From NCBI RefSeq assembly GCF_038502225.1, contig NC_091300.1:49528079-49592078 (forward strand): a stretch of 64,000 nucleotides of DNA. The letters are read 5' to 3'. Source of the stretch: Cherax quadricarinatus (Eukaryota > Arthropoda > Malacostraca > Decapoda > Parastacidae). A program made the translations under genes and the position numbers. The notes below the pieces were generated by a model. The model made no database searches and was not told the origin of the DNA. It saw only the letters and a program-made list of their open reading frames with translations. Below are positions 34,239-45,428 of this stretch, one piece after another; position 1 is the stretch's first letter; every line of letters begins with the position of its first letter.

Positions 34239-37200
34239 CTCCCAAGGCATCATGTCTCGAAGTACCTGTTTTACGAAAAGGTAGAACACTGGCAGATTTC
34301 CACAGCTGGGAAGAACTCCTTGGGACCAAATAAGATTAAACAGATGTAAGAAGACAGCAAGGGCTGACGAATGTAAATGCTGGAACATACAGATAAGAAT
34401 GTCGTCAGACCCAGCTGCCGATGATCGGCAAGCGGAAAGCGTTGACTCCAGTTCCAGAAGTGTACAAGGTATATTATATGACTCGTCTCTGCTAGAGGAA
34501 ACGCCTAAAGGCTCTAACTCTTTGGCAGACTTGGAGGAAATAAACGAGGGGCATACATGGAGCCCCTGAGAGATACAGACAAGATGATTCCGAATTTTGG
34601 TGGTAACTTCAAGAGGGTTCACTACAGTTACACTGACAACCTGAAGAATGGGAGCCGAGTCTGGAGAGTATTTGCTACTCGGTTTTCGTACTTTTTTTCC
34701 AGACTGCACAGAAGCCGAAGTGACGGTAGAAACATAATCCCGCCAACAAGTGCATTTAGCTTCACGGACACCACAGCGGAAGACCGCTCTCACCTGCTTA
34801 AAGTCAAGGAGTCGCTCTGTGATCCTATTGTAATGATATCTTCCCCTTGCAGCAAACATATCGTACGAGCACAGGCAGGAGATTACCATGGTACACATTT
34901 CTGAGAATGCTTGCCCGAGGTTTGGGGTACAGAACGTGAACCCATGGTTAAAATGGAAGTCGAGAACAAGTGTAACAACTAATCAATGGAGGACGAAGAA
35001 TGGTCCTCACTAAAAGCAGTTTGACGGGAGTACATGTCCCATTTCACTCGGTCAAATTGCCAGCGTGGGCTTTGAGGAAATGGAGAATACAAACGGGAAG
35101 GAGGATTGGAAGATGATCGCTGTCATGTAAGATAAGATTTCGTTCGGATTTTTAATCCCGGATGGTTAGCCACCCAGGATAACCGAAGAAAGTCAGTGCA
35201 TCATCGAGGACCGTCTAACTTATTTCCATTGGGGTCCTCAATCTTGTCCCCCAGGATGCAACCCACACCAGTCTACTAACACCTGGGTACAAATTTGCTG
35301 CTAGGTGAACATGACAACAGGTGTAAGAAAACGCATCGAAATGTTTCCACCAGCTGGGAATCAAACCCAGGCCCTCCGTATGTGAAGCGAGAGCTTTAGC
35401 CACCAGGCCACCGGGCCTGGGGGTACAAACCAGGTAAAGTCTAGTGCGGTTGATGAAGAGCAAACTGTGAGATTGATGCAAGAGAGAGATTGACTACAAG
35501 GATCAAAATGGGTGGGAATACCTGCATTTAAAACAGAGGGGGGAAATGAAAAGAGCCTCTAACTGAATACCGTGAGAGTTACAGCGAGACACCCCATCCC
35601 CCAGAGGAAATGGTGAGCATTAAAATCAACTAATAACAGAAGTGTTGCAGTAATGAACAAACCAGAAATGAAACATCTGGGAAGAAAAATACCCGAGAAC
35701 GATGGATACAAAGAACAAGCCATATACCACTTATTCAAGTAGATGCATGCTGCAGTGTAATGCAACGAAGTATGAACCAAGGTCTGATGATATAATATAC
35801 CGGTGCATACTGGAAGTCCACGTTCATTAAAGGTTCCATCGGGAAAAGGATCCAATGAATATAATGAAACAGCCAGAGACAGAATGGATAACAGTGGACC
35901 ATAATTTGGGTTCTTGTAAACAAACACAAAGAGGAGAAAACTGAGAGAAACACCTGAAGCTCACCACGGCTACCTCTAAGGCCTCGGATAGTCTACTGTA
36001 GATAAGCCATGATTTGAGAAGAAAAGGATATAGCATATATGAAGCAATAGGTATCTACAGACTAGAAGGGTTAGTAAAGTCCACATATGAAGGCAGAGGA
36101 AAATGAGTTAGCAGTGAAGGATTGGAATGCGGCTAAGAAAAGAGTGGTGAGGATGGAGCATAAGAGTGAAGAGTAGTGAGGGGAGGTGGATTAGTGTCTT
36201 TCAGTGGTTTAGTCTCCTCAATATATTTAAGTGTTTTAGAGGACAAGGACATTTTATGTGGGACGAAATCGGAGATAAAGGATAGGTGTGAGTAAAGATC
36301 GGGGCGATGAGGGAAGTTACCAAAGTAGGGGAGAAAGAAAGATTCGAGTTAACTTGGGACGAAGCTTGGGAGAGGACATGAGAGGAAGAAAGTTGGGAGG
36401 GGATAGGAGAAGGACTGTATGAGGGGGAGGATGAACCTCCATACTCGTAACAGAGCTAGTAAGAGGTAAAGAACCAGATACAGAAACTGGAAAAGAAAAA
36501 TGTCCTGGCAGAATAAGTGAAAGAGAGGTTAAAGGAGATTTACTCTTTGTGGATTGTTTGGACTTTGGAAAAATAGAAGGGTGAAGGGAAGGAGCTGTTG
36601 TGCGAGGTCTTGTAGACAAAAAACTTGTGAGCGAGATGAGGATTTGGGAACAGTATGAGGCGACGAGGTAGGGGCCTTGGAGTCCAGGACCCCAAAAAGA
36701 GTTAGATACAGAGGTGACTGTGGAAGGTGGAACCTCAGGGGAGACTGCAGGAGTTGAAAACCCAGAGGTTGGGGGCCTCTTGGTAATTCGAGAATAAGAA
36801 ATACGGGGAAGTCTTCCCTGGAAGGGTAGATCAGAGACTGCCGTTGCGTAAGTAAAGCCTTCTGTCTCTGAGACACCAGATTTCTCGTTCATTTAAGTAA
36901 ACTTGGCAACAACGAGAATAAAAGTGGTGAGCTTCATTACAATTAAGGCAAAAGTAAGGTAGACTACAACATGTTATTATGGTCGTCGACACCACATACT
37001 AGACATTCTGTCAAGGACCTAAATATTTCGCTGGATGGCCATAATGTAATTTCTACACTGTTGTGGTGTAGGGATCAACTTTCGAACTTGTAGATGGTGT
37101 CCTGCTATATGAACCGAGGACGGAAGCTCACGGCAGTCAAAAGTTAAGCAAGCTACATTGCAGGGTTAGTGCCTCCGTCCATGGGCAGGTAGTAGATACG

Positions 37201-38482
37201 TGTCTACTTTGAGAATTGGGAGGTCTTGGAGTTCAACCTGCTCCAGAATGTTGTCACCACATGTCTGGAAATTATGCTGAACATTGGTATGAGGTGGAAT
37301 GACGGTACCACTTCAAGAGCTGAGAGAATGGTGTTTCTGAATTGTTACAGAAATAGCGTCTATGGTGGTAGGGAGAAAACGAACTTGAGCTTGGTCAGCA
37401 TTTTGTTCCGTGATGATTCGTGTACTGCTCTTCAGAGCATGAAACGTAATATTTCGACTAATATAGTGCAGAAGCACCTTGCTGATACTATGATCAGAAA
37501 GAGTGAGGAAGATGTCAGTTGTAGAGTGAAAAACTTAGTCCATTGTGTGCTATGATGCGTAGTATATAAAGGGAGCGATTGTCGCATTGGTCTTTTCTGA
37601 GTAGTGATAGGTATTCGAAATAGTGTCACCAGAGAAATGTAGTGGTCGTTTAAATGCAGGACGGTGGTGGTCAGTTTTGAGGAGGGTGAACGATCTGGAA
37701 ATATGGGGAGAAGCCAGAGGTGTGGTCAAAGACGTGTGGAGGTTGGATGTGTCAAAGGAGTCAGGCAGAGCCCCTGTATCAGGGGCGTGTGACAGAATGT
37801 CATGCGCAGAAGGTACAAGGGCATTAGAAAAGTCTGAAGGGTGGCCTGGTAACAACGCAGGGTCGTAAGAGGGTGCTGCTACGGAATGGGACCCATGATG
37901 AGTAGTTTCGTGAATTTTGGACTCCATGGTAAGGTCTTTCCTTTTCTTTTCAAAAAATAAAAGAGGAAGGGAGAAACAGGGGAGTGGAACATGGCAGGGT
38001 AGCTCCCAGGGGAAAAGGACCACAAGTCCTCCCTTCCATGTCCAAGAGGACCTCAGCGCAGCCGGTAGTGCAGACGAGGCATGGAACCCGTGCCATACTC
38101 TACCCTTCATGCCAGTAAACCAACAATCCGGAATAGCTATCTCACATTTACCGAGCCAAAAGAGAGGGAGGTCGGAAATCTGCTACAAAACATACCTTCT
38201 TCGGCCACCACCACCTGGAATCAGACAGGAAGCCTTTCCCCGGTAGACAGGAGAAAGACTGGGGTCTCCAGACGATCAAGATTCCGTGGCAAACTACACT
38301 ACCACCAAGGACCTCAACGGAATGGGAAAGACCCCAGAGCCTCTTCCCAGGACTAGGAACTACAAAGCCTAAGGGAACAACCTCAAAGGCAGAAAACAGG
38401 AAAGGGAAAGGGGAGGGATAGGGAGGAGGAATGGGAAAGGAGGGATGGGGAGGATGGGACAGGGAAGGGGAGGAATGGGAGG
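34239..38482 (-). mobile_element. I-like LINE copy 2, 3' truncated, with SINE inside
   Basis: Minus-strand copy with a G-rich 5' UTR (about 37930-38482), ORF1 (37926 down to about 36317), endonuclease (36036-35000, interrupted by a SINE at 35131-35427) and the first part of RT (34898-34239). It breaks off in RT, where ORF1 of copy 1 begins. ORF1 starts at an ATG near 37926 (MESKIHETTHHGSHS); several frames follow, so it is decayed. The 5' UTR abuts the 3' tail of copy 3. Confidence 0.75.
35131..35427 (-). mobile_element. tRNA-derived SINE with LINE-like tail
   Basis: On the minus strand the head (35417-35349) looks like a tRNA: an A-box-like tggcctggtgg, a stem around cgcttcacatacg and a B-box gggtttgattccc. 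A body of about 100 bp follows, then a 3' part with accccaatggaaataagt (35240-35222) and ggttatcctggg (35183-35172) matching the 3' UTR of the LINE at 40266-43467, and a cttatctta-like tail. It sits inside the endonuclease of I-like copy 2, whose sequence resumes at about 35428. I found no clear target duplication. Confidence 0.85.
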
Positions 38483-38699
38483 TATTATTATTATAATCAA
38501 AAAGAAGCGCTAAACCACAAGGGTTATACAGTGCTGCAGGGCAGGAAGAAAGCGAGGGTATCAGGTGGCAAAAGGGAGATGGATGAGTAATAGGTTACGG
38601 AGAACAGTGGGGCAGTGGATAGTGAAAGGGTAGAGGGCAGCAAGAGATTGAGGTAGAAAGGGCTGAGGGGAGAGCAAAAGGTATCATCATCACAGTTTG

Positions 38700-40265
38700 T
38701 GGAGTAAATCAGTCGTTGTCAAGAAGTCAATGAGAGAGTCAGGATTAAAGGAGGGTCCATCAGCATGAAGGGAAGGTAAAGAGAGAGTAGTATAACGAAG
38801 ACGACGTTGGAGGTAAATTCTGTGTGCTCATTGATAGAGAGGGCAGTCTAACAGAATGTGGCTAATCGATACTGGAACTTGACACTTCTCACAGAGAGGA
38901 ACAGGGTGCCTCTCCATGAGATACCCATGAGTAAGACAAGTGTGGCCAATGTGAAGAGTTGACCAATGTTGTTGCCAACGGGTGAGAAGGTGGGTAGATA
39001 TTACAGCAAAATAGTCCAGATATGGAATACCTCTATTTAAAATTGGTAGGTCATGTACTGCTGACCGCGCAGCAGTGTCTGCCTGTTCATTGCCCTGTAC
39101 GTCAACATGACCAAGGACCCAACAAAAAACAATATCTTTATGCTTGGTAGAGATATAGCATAGCCAAAGTTGGATACGGAGAACTAGGGGGTGAGGTATA
39201 TCAAATTTCCGTATAGCCTGTAGAGCACTAAGGGAGTCTGAGACAACCACAAATGATGACACAGGCATAGATGCAATACGAATAAGTGCTGCAAGAATGG
39301 CATACAATTCAGCAATAAAAATGCTAGCCGAAGATAGTAAATGCCCTCGCACAACGCTGTCCGGAAACACTGCTGCGAATCCGACGCCGTCTGAAGACTT
39401 AGAGCCATCTGTGTACACTGCGATGGCATGAGAATGGGAGTGGAAGTGGTCAAGAAAAAGAGAGCGGGAAGCCACCGTAGGCAGTTGGGCTATTGAGCAA
39501 GGGAGTGAGAAAGAGCAGACCCGAACAGCTGGAACTTCCCAGGGATGTAGGGAAAAGTGAGATGCTACATGAACATATAATGGTGGTAACTGAAGGGAAG
39601 ACAAGAGCGAATGTAGGTGAAGAGAGAAGGGACGGAGCAAACAGGAACGGTGAACAAATAAAGAATGTCTACTAATTTCGGTGACCATTCTATAAATGGA
39701 AGGATTGCAGAGAGCATGAGAGCATACATAGTAGCGAAGGCAATGGGCATCATGGCGATCAGACAAGGATGGAACATTTGCTTCTGCATAGAGGCTCTCA
39801 ACAGAGAAAGAGTGAAAAGAACCAAGGCATAACTGTAATCCTTGGTGATGGATGGGGTTAAGGCTAGAGAGAGTAGCAAGAGAGGCTGCTGAATAGATCT
39901 GGTCACCATAATCGAGTTTCGATAAAATGAGGGCTGAATGTAGGTGAAGGAGAGTTCGACGATCAGCTCCCCATGAAAGATGAGCAAGGGTTTTAAGAAG
40001 GTTCAGCCGGCTGTGACAAGTTGCCTTCAGAGAGGTAATGTGAGGTTTCCAGGATAACCTACAGTCAAAGAGAAGGCCAAGAAACCTGACTGTATCACGT
40101 TCAGGGATACGGGAGCCATAGAGGCACAAAGGATGATCGGAGATGACAGAGCATCTAGTGAAAGTAATTTGGTGAGTTTTGGTACTGGAAAATTTAAACC
40201 CATGCGTGGTGGCCCAATTGGAAACACGGTCGACTGCATGCTGGAGAGAACTGTAATGAGGTGAC
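38700..40265 (-). pseudogene. I-like LINE copy 3: end of RT and RNase H
   Basis: Open from 40129 to 38828 (433 residues). RNase H blocks with catalytic acids appear in order: YTDGSKSSDGVGFAAVF, IAELYAILAAL, VVVSDSLSALQAI and HVDVQGNEQADTAAR. The C-terminus has a CEKC...H...C zinc-like pattern. The frame stops at a TGA (38828-38830) where the copy at 61790-62884 reads through for some 35 further residues, so this is a nonsense change. RNase H removes the RNA strand during element copying. Upstream, the RT end is cut by the nested LINE at 40266. Confidence 0.85.
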
Positions 40266-40268
40266 CCA

Positions 40269-41537
40269 TTGCCCTATATTGATGATTATGATTGTTTTAT
40301 GAAAACAGGCCTTCACTTTATTCATGTCAATGCAAGATCACTTCTTCCTAAATTGGCAGAGATTAGGATTCTAGCTAACAAAATTAGGGCGGCAGTTATA
40401 ACCATCTCTGAATCCTGGTTGGATGATACGGTGACTGACGACGAGGTCAAAATAGAAGGTTACAATATAAAACGCTTAGATAGGAACAGAAAGGGCGGTG
40501 GAGTATGTGCCTACATTAGAAATGACTTAGCTTACAACCCAAGACCTGATTTAAATAACAATAAACTGGAGATTCTATGGTGTGAAGTGCTGCTTCCCAA
40601 GACCAAACCCATCTTAGTAGGAACTAGTTACCGCCCTCCTACCCAGGACCAGTTCTTAAAGACTTTTCCAGAGTCTTGTCCGGAGTTGAAAACAATTGCG
40701 AGACAATAATACTGGGCGACTTCAATATCTGTTCTCAGCAGCAAAATAACGGGCTATGCAAAAGGTATAAGCAAATTCTAGGATTAAATAGTTACACTCA
40801 ACTAATTAATACACCAACCCGGATCACAGTTCTCAGCCACCCTAATTGACCACATACTTTGTAACCGCTCTGAGAACATTAGTCAGTCAGGCGTTATTAC
40901 CACAGGTCTTAGTGATCATTTCATCATTTACTGCACCAGGAAAATCACTAGGGATAGGATAGGCCTACACAGGACAAGAAAAATGAGGTCAACTAGAAAC
41001 TACAGTAAAGAAACACTGGTAAATAGGCTACACAATTGTGACTGGACGGACGTAAACGATGCCTGGGAAAAATTCAAAACAATGTTCACTACCATCCTTG
41101 ATAATATTGCACCAGTTAAAGAGGTTAGGATTAAAAGAAGAACTGAACCCTGGATGACTACTGAGATATTAGATAATATGAAATTCAGAGACCAGCTGCT
41201 AAAAAGATTTAAAGCAAACAGACAGGATATTGCAGCACTAAATGAATTCCAAAGGGTGAGGAACAGAGTACAGAGACTTATAAAAGGAGCAAAGGCAAAG
41301 CACTATTGCTCAAAAATTGAAGAGTATAAGCATAACCCCAGAAAGCTCTGGCAACAACTAAAACAGTTGGGGTATAGCCATAAATCAGTAGATAGGTCTA
41401 ACATAGTACTCACTATCGATAACGAGGTATGTCACGAAACAACTAAGGCGGCAAATTGCTTTAATTCCTATTACACATCTGTTGCATTAACACTAGTAAG
41501 TATACCAGCTGCATCAAATACCTTTAACACAGACTGA
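40269..41537 (+). pseudogene. LINE endonuclease and linker
   Basis: Endonuclease blocks in the first frame (40269-40709): FIHVNARSLLPKL, ITISESWLDD with the catalytic Glu, KGGGVCAYIRND and VGTSYRPP. After a frame change near 40705 the GDFN block follows (ctgggcgacttcaat, about 40712) and SDHF (about 40914). The linker frame is open from 40983 to 41537. Two frame changes separate these parts from each other and from RT. It would nick target DNA. Confidence 0.75.
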
Positions 41538-41559
41538 TAAGTTTCAAACATACTATACC

Positions 41560-43161
41560 AATAAAGGGGTAACCCCAAACAGTTGTCAACTAGTAAGTGT
41601 ATCTCATGACTTCATTCAAAAAGAACTAAGCAGGTTAAACCCAACTAAGAGCACAGACCCTGATAACATCCCGTCTAAGTTCCTAAAAGATGGTGCTTCT
41701 GAACTGTCAATCCCTATTGCTCACATAATAAATCTATCAATCACCACCAATACCGTACCGGAGGGGTTCAAGGAGGCCAGAGTTACTCCTATCTTCAAGA
41801 AAAATAATAGGTCTGATGTAAGCAACTATAGGCCTGTTAGTATACTCAGTATAATATCTAAAATTCTGGAGAAGGCGGTGTATTCTCAAGTAGTTAAGTA
41901 CCTTAATGACAACAGCATTCTCCATAGCTATCAATCGGGCTTTAGAAGATCCTACTCAACCGACACCTCCCTCATTAATCTGATGAATTACCTGAGAACT
42001 GAAATGTCAAAGGGGAACCTCATAGGTATGGTAACCTTAGACCTGCAAAAGGCCTTCGATACTGTCAACCATAATATATTATGTAAGAAACTTCAAGCTA
42101 TCGGTATAGGTTCTGTAGACTGGTTTAAGTCCTGCCTTAGCAACAGGAGACAAATTGCCAAAATCAACAAAACGGAATCAGAACCCCTGCCGATAACATG
42201 TGGAGTTCCCCAAGGTATTCTGGGTCCCTTATTATTCTTATGTTATGTCAATGATATGCCTATCAGTGTCAAGTGCAAACTCCTACTGTATGCAGATGAC
42301 AGTGCTCTGTTAGTGACAGGTAAAGACCCACAAGATATTGCTAATGTTTTAACATTGGAACTGGAGTCCTGCAGCAAATGGTTAGTAGACAACAAACTAT
42401 CATTACACCTAGGGAAAACTGAAGCCATTCTCTTTGGCACGAAACATAAACTGAGAAGGGTAAATAATTTTAATGTTCAGTGTAATGGGGAGCCCATCAC
42501 TTTGGTTTCATCAGTAAAATATCTGGGAATCCCCTTTGACCCATGCATGTCAGGAGAATTGATAGGGAACAGTGTAGTAAAGAAAGCGAATGCCAGACTG
42601 AAGTTCCTGTATAGACAAGCACAGTGTCTACCTACTGAGGCTCGCAGGACCCTATGTCTAGCCCTTATACAATGCCATATGGATTACGCTTGCTCTTCAT
42701 GGTACTCTGCCTTGACAAAAAAACTGAAAGATAGACTGCAAATCACCCAGAACAAAATCGTAAGATTCATCCTGGGGCTGGGACCAAGAGAACATGTAGG
42801 CCAGGATGAATTACAGCAGTTGGATATGCTGAATGTTGAAGACAGAGTAAAACAACTGAAGCTAAATCATGTTTATAAAATTGCTCACAAACAGTGTCCA
42901 GAATATCTTGCTGTCAATTTTGTCAAGGTTGGGAACCAAAGCAATCATAGTACAAGGGGGAGAGAGCACAACTTTGTAGTACCCACAGTCATTGGCCAGG
43001 CTTCAAACACCTTTTATTGTACAGCAATAAAGGAATGGAACAGACTACCCGCACATGTCAAAGCCAGTCATAGCATGAACCAGTTCAAGAAGAGTGCCAA
43101 AAGGTGTCTGATGAATGTAGCTACAGAAAGAGAGGGGAATGATTTTCTATTTTTTAGCTAA
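41560..43161 (+). CDS. LINE reverse transcriptase
   Basis: Open from 41878 to 43161 (427 residues), with the first RT blocks just upstream in another frame (NPTKSTDPDNIPSKFLKD near 41640 and SNYRPVSILSIISK near 41820). It shows QSGFRRSYSTDTSL, VTLDLQKAFDTVNH with the first catalytic Asp, GVPQGILGPLLFL, LLYADDSALL with the catalytic pair, and KYLGIPFD. The C-terminal LALIQCHMDYACSSWYSAL and WNRLPAHVKAS blocks are those of CR1/Jockey-like RTs. Stop at 43159-43161. This is one of the better preserved RTs in the window. Confidence 0.85.
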   Translation, partial: NKGVTPNSCQLVSVSHDFIQKELSRLNPTKSTDPDNIPSKFLKDGASELSIPIAHIINLSITTNTVPEGFKEARVTPIFKKNNRSDVSNYRPVSILSIISKILEKAVYSQVVKYLNDNSILHSYQSGFRRSYSTDTSLINLMNYLRTEMSKGNLIGMVTLDLQKAFDTVNHNILCKKLQAIGIGSVDWFKSCLSNRRQIAKINKTESEPLPITCGVPQGILGPLLFLCYVNDMPISVKCKLLLYADDSALLVTGKDPQDIANVLTLELESCSKWLVDNKLSLHLGKTEAILFGTKHKLRRVNNFNVQCNGEPITLVSSVKYLGIPFDPCMSGELIGNSVVKKANARLKFLYRQAQCLPTEARRTLCLALIQCHMDYACSSWYSALTKKLKDRLQITQNKIVRFILGLGPREHVGQDELQQLDMLNVEDRVKQLKLNHVYKIAHKQCPEYLAVNFVKVGNQSNHSTRGREHNFVVPTVIGQASNTFYCTAIKEWNRLPAHVKASHSMNQFKKSAKRCLMNVATEREGNDFLFFS

Positions 43162-43467
43162 CATACGTGTAAATTTTACCTTATTCCTAGTAATGACCCT
43201 CGTATTGTAGATAGTCTTAATGACCCTCGTGTAGTAGATAGTCTTTTTAGTATGATAATAAGATGTTATCTTCATTGTAGAATAATAAGAAAATATTATA
43301 ACCTTTATATTATAATAATAAGGTAAAAGGACCCCAATGGAAATAAGTCACTCTGTCTGACTTTTTTGGGTTATCCTAGGTTCTCTACACATATGCTGCT
43401 ATGTATGATAATTCTATGTAACTGTATTTGTGTATACCTGAATAAACTTACTTGCTTACTTACTTAC

Positions 43468-43608
43468 AGTCAGCGCCTGGACAAGCAATAGCGAAGTCAT
43501 CAACATAGAGTGATGACCAAATATTGGATGGAAGAACAGAGGACAAATCATTTATAGCAAGGAGAAAAAGTGTTGTGCTCAGAACACATCCCTGAGGGAC
43601 ACCTTCAG
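43468..43608 (-). pseudogene. I-like LINE copy 3: RT active-site fragment
   Basis: A short piece left between the two nested insertions. It encodes the SLYVDDFAIACPGAD block (with the YVDD catalytic motif) and the preceding GCVLSTTLFLLAINDL block. It ends with ccttcag (43602-43608), which is repeated at 48821-48827 on the other side of the insertion. Confidence 0.85.
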
Positions 43609-44740
43609 GGGGCCGTCGGTCAAAAAATTATAGTTCGTTTGTTTACTGTCCGATTTCCTCCAGTTTTGGTGCACAAGACAAAGTATTGTCACTCTTTCTT
43701 GAGAATATTTATCAAAAATATATCTCAAACAACAACTGAGAAAAGACTGATTTACTGAAAATGCCCTTGTGTAAAAATTTATTCCTATATGTTAATACGA
43801 TGTTAATACGATTTTTTAAGTATAATGTCCTCTAAATATCTTATCTTTATTTCACGAAAAAATAAAGTTTGTTCTTGGAATGTTGCAAAATATCTGCCCT
43901 TTACTCCCACATAAATCCCAAAATAATTGGAATATTTCCCAAAATATTCCACCAGTAAATAGAGAAATCATTATTTTACAATTTCTGTGAATATTATTCC
44001 ATTTAATTAAGTAATAAAGGAAGAATTAATTACAATAGGTGAATAAGTTACTTCTGAGATATTGGCCTGGAACGCCGCCCGGCCCGCCGTCTCGATTTTT
44101 TTTTTTTCGCGAAAATCGCGATTGTTTGGGTGTATTTCTTAGTAAACTGGTGTTCTAGTACAGTTATCCTCTTCAAAACACCGTTTTCTCTTACTCAGAG
44201 ACCAAAGAATACGACATGAGAGTTTTCGCTCATTTATATTGAAATATTCCCGATGATCTCTCACCATATTATGGCTTATTTTATTCAGTCTAGAGCGTAT
44301 AACCAGGACCGGATTACTGCATAGGCAAACTAGGCATTTGCCTAGGGCCCCGCGCATTTGGGGGCCCTACGGTCCAAGGGGTTCAGGGGCTCATCCAAGA
44401 CTGCGCACATAGTGCAAGTGCAAAGGGGTCCCTACCTAAAAAGTTCAAGTGTTTGGAGAGTAAAATTGATTTTTAAAAATTAATCAAAACAAAAATAAAT
44501 AGTGAAATAAAATAAAATAAAAATAAATAAACCTAACCTTTGTTTACATCAGAACAGCTGTGTTTTCCCGCTAATGGGTGAGTATGGGAGATTCCTCTCC
44601 AATTTTCTCTAGTAATTACACGTTATCTAGACTTGTACTGTGACAAATTAACTGAAGTGTTGTTGATAGACATTGATGTGTATGGATAAATGTTTGTTTT
44701 CGCCTCTAAATGTTAAGGGAGGTACCTGATAGGGTTACTT

Positions 44741-44776
44741 GACCAGTAAAGACGCATTGACCAGTAAAGACGCATT
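44741..44776 (+). repeat. 18 bp x 2 direct repeat, hAT subterminal
   Basis: Two exact copies of gaccagtaaagacgcatt lie about 440 bp from the element end. In copy 1 the matching pair (18292-18323) has diverged slightly. Confidence 0.9.
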
Positions 44777-44870
44777 TTTGGTAAAAATACTATATAAAGA
44801 AAAACCTAAAAACGCAAACTGACTTACGTTTGTAGGTTTTAAAAGTCTTTATCATTTCAATAACAGATCT

Positions 44871-44957
44871 CAATTGATTGATGTTCTACATCACTTCCGT
44901 CGCAAATGCTTAGTTTTCAAGTTGCGACGGAAGTGATGTAGAACATCAATTAATTTA
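44871..44957. repeat. Subterminal hairpin of the hAT element (copy 2)
   Basis: Arms 44871-44905 and 44922-44957 pair almost perfectly over about 30 bp, with the core catcacttccgtcgcaa, around a 16 bp loop. The equivalent in copy 1 is at 18092-18180, with some mismatches there. Confidence 0.9.
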
Positions 44958-45428
44958 CTACATATTTCCCCAGAAACACATAAGCCACATCAGAAAATCG
45001 TTGGTTGGGTGAAACTGAAAATTGTCCCTGCATTCTTTAATTCTCATGTCCTTATCTATGGTGGTAGGCCATATATCATCCAAAACATAATGATTAGTTT
45101 AGTTATGAAAATGGTTATATAAATACCATTGTGCATTGTTCTTGGACTCAGTATGATTTCTGTTTAAGTAAATTGGAGATCAAGGAGGATGAATTAGTAA
45201 AATATTCGTAGCCCAAATCACTAACCTAATGTATGGTAAAAGTTCTGTATATGACTCCTTTCTGGTAACGTTTTGAATTTTTAGATGCGCAGCCAGAGGA
45301 AAGCGGGCTACAAGGGCCATATCCCCCCAATTGACAGAAAAAAAATTTAATAGTAATTAAAAAATTAATAATAATTGATAATGAAAAATTTGTATTTGCA
45401 TGATTACAGACAGTGATACATCCTCATT

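Larger units (their letters stand above)
40266..43467 (+). mobile_element. CR1/Jockey-superfamily LINE nested in I-like copy 3
   Basis: Plus-strand LINE lacking ORF1 and the very start of the endonuclease. Endonuclease (40269-40709), linker (40983-41537), RT (41878-43161), then a 300 bp 3' UTR with accccaatggaaataagt and gggttatcctaggt blocks and a cttacttgcttacttactta tail. The interrupted host sequence reads gaggtgac before it and agtcagcgcc after it, as in the unbroken copy 4. No target duplication longer than two bases is visible. Confidence 0.85.

Noticed and set aside
35349..35417. Possible functional tRNA gene
   Set aside because: Both promoter boxes are present, but the sequence runs on into a SINE body and LINE-like tail, and the stems are imperfect; it is the head of a SINE.
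37926..38482. Host promoter in the G-rich stretch upstream of an ATG
   Set aside because: It lies between the tail of one I-like LINE and ORF1 of another and reads as that LINE's 5' UTR; no other promoter evidence is visible.
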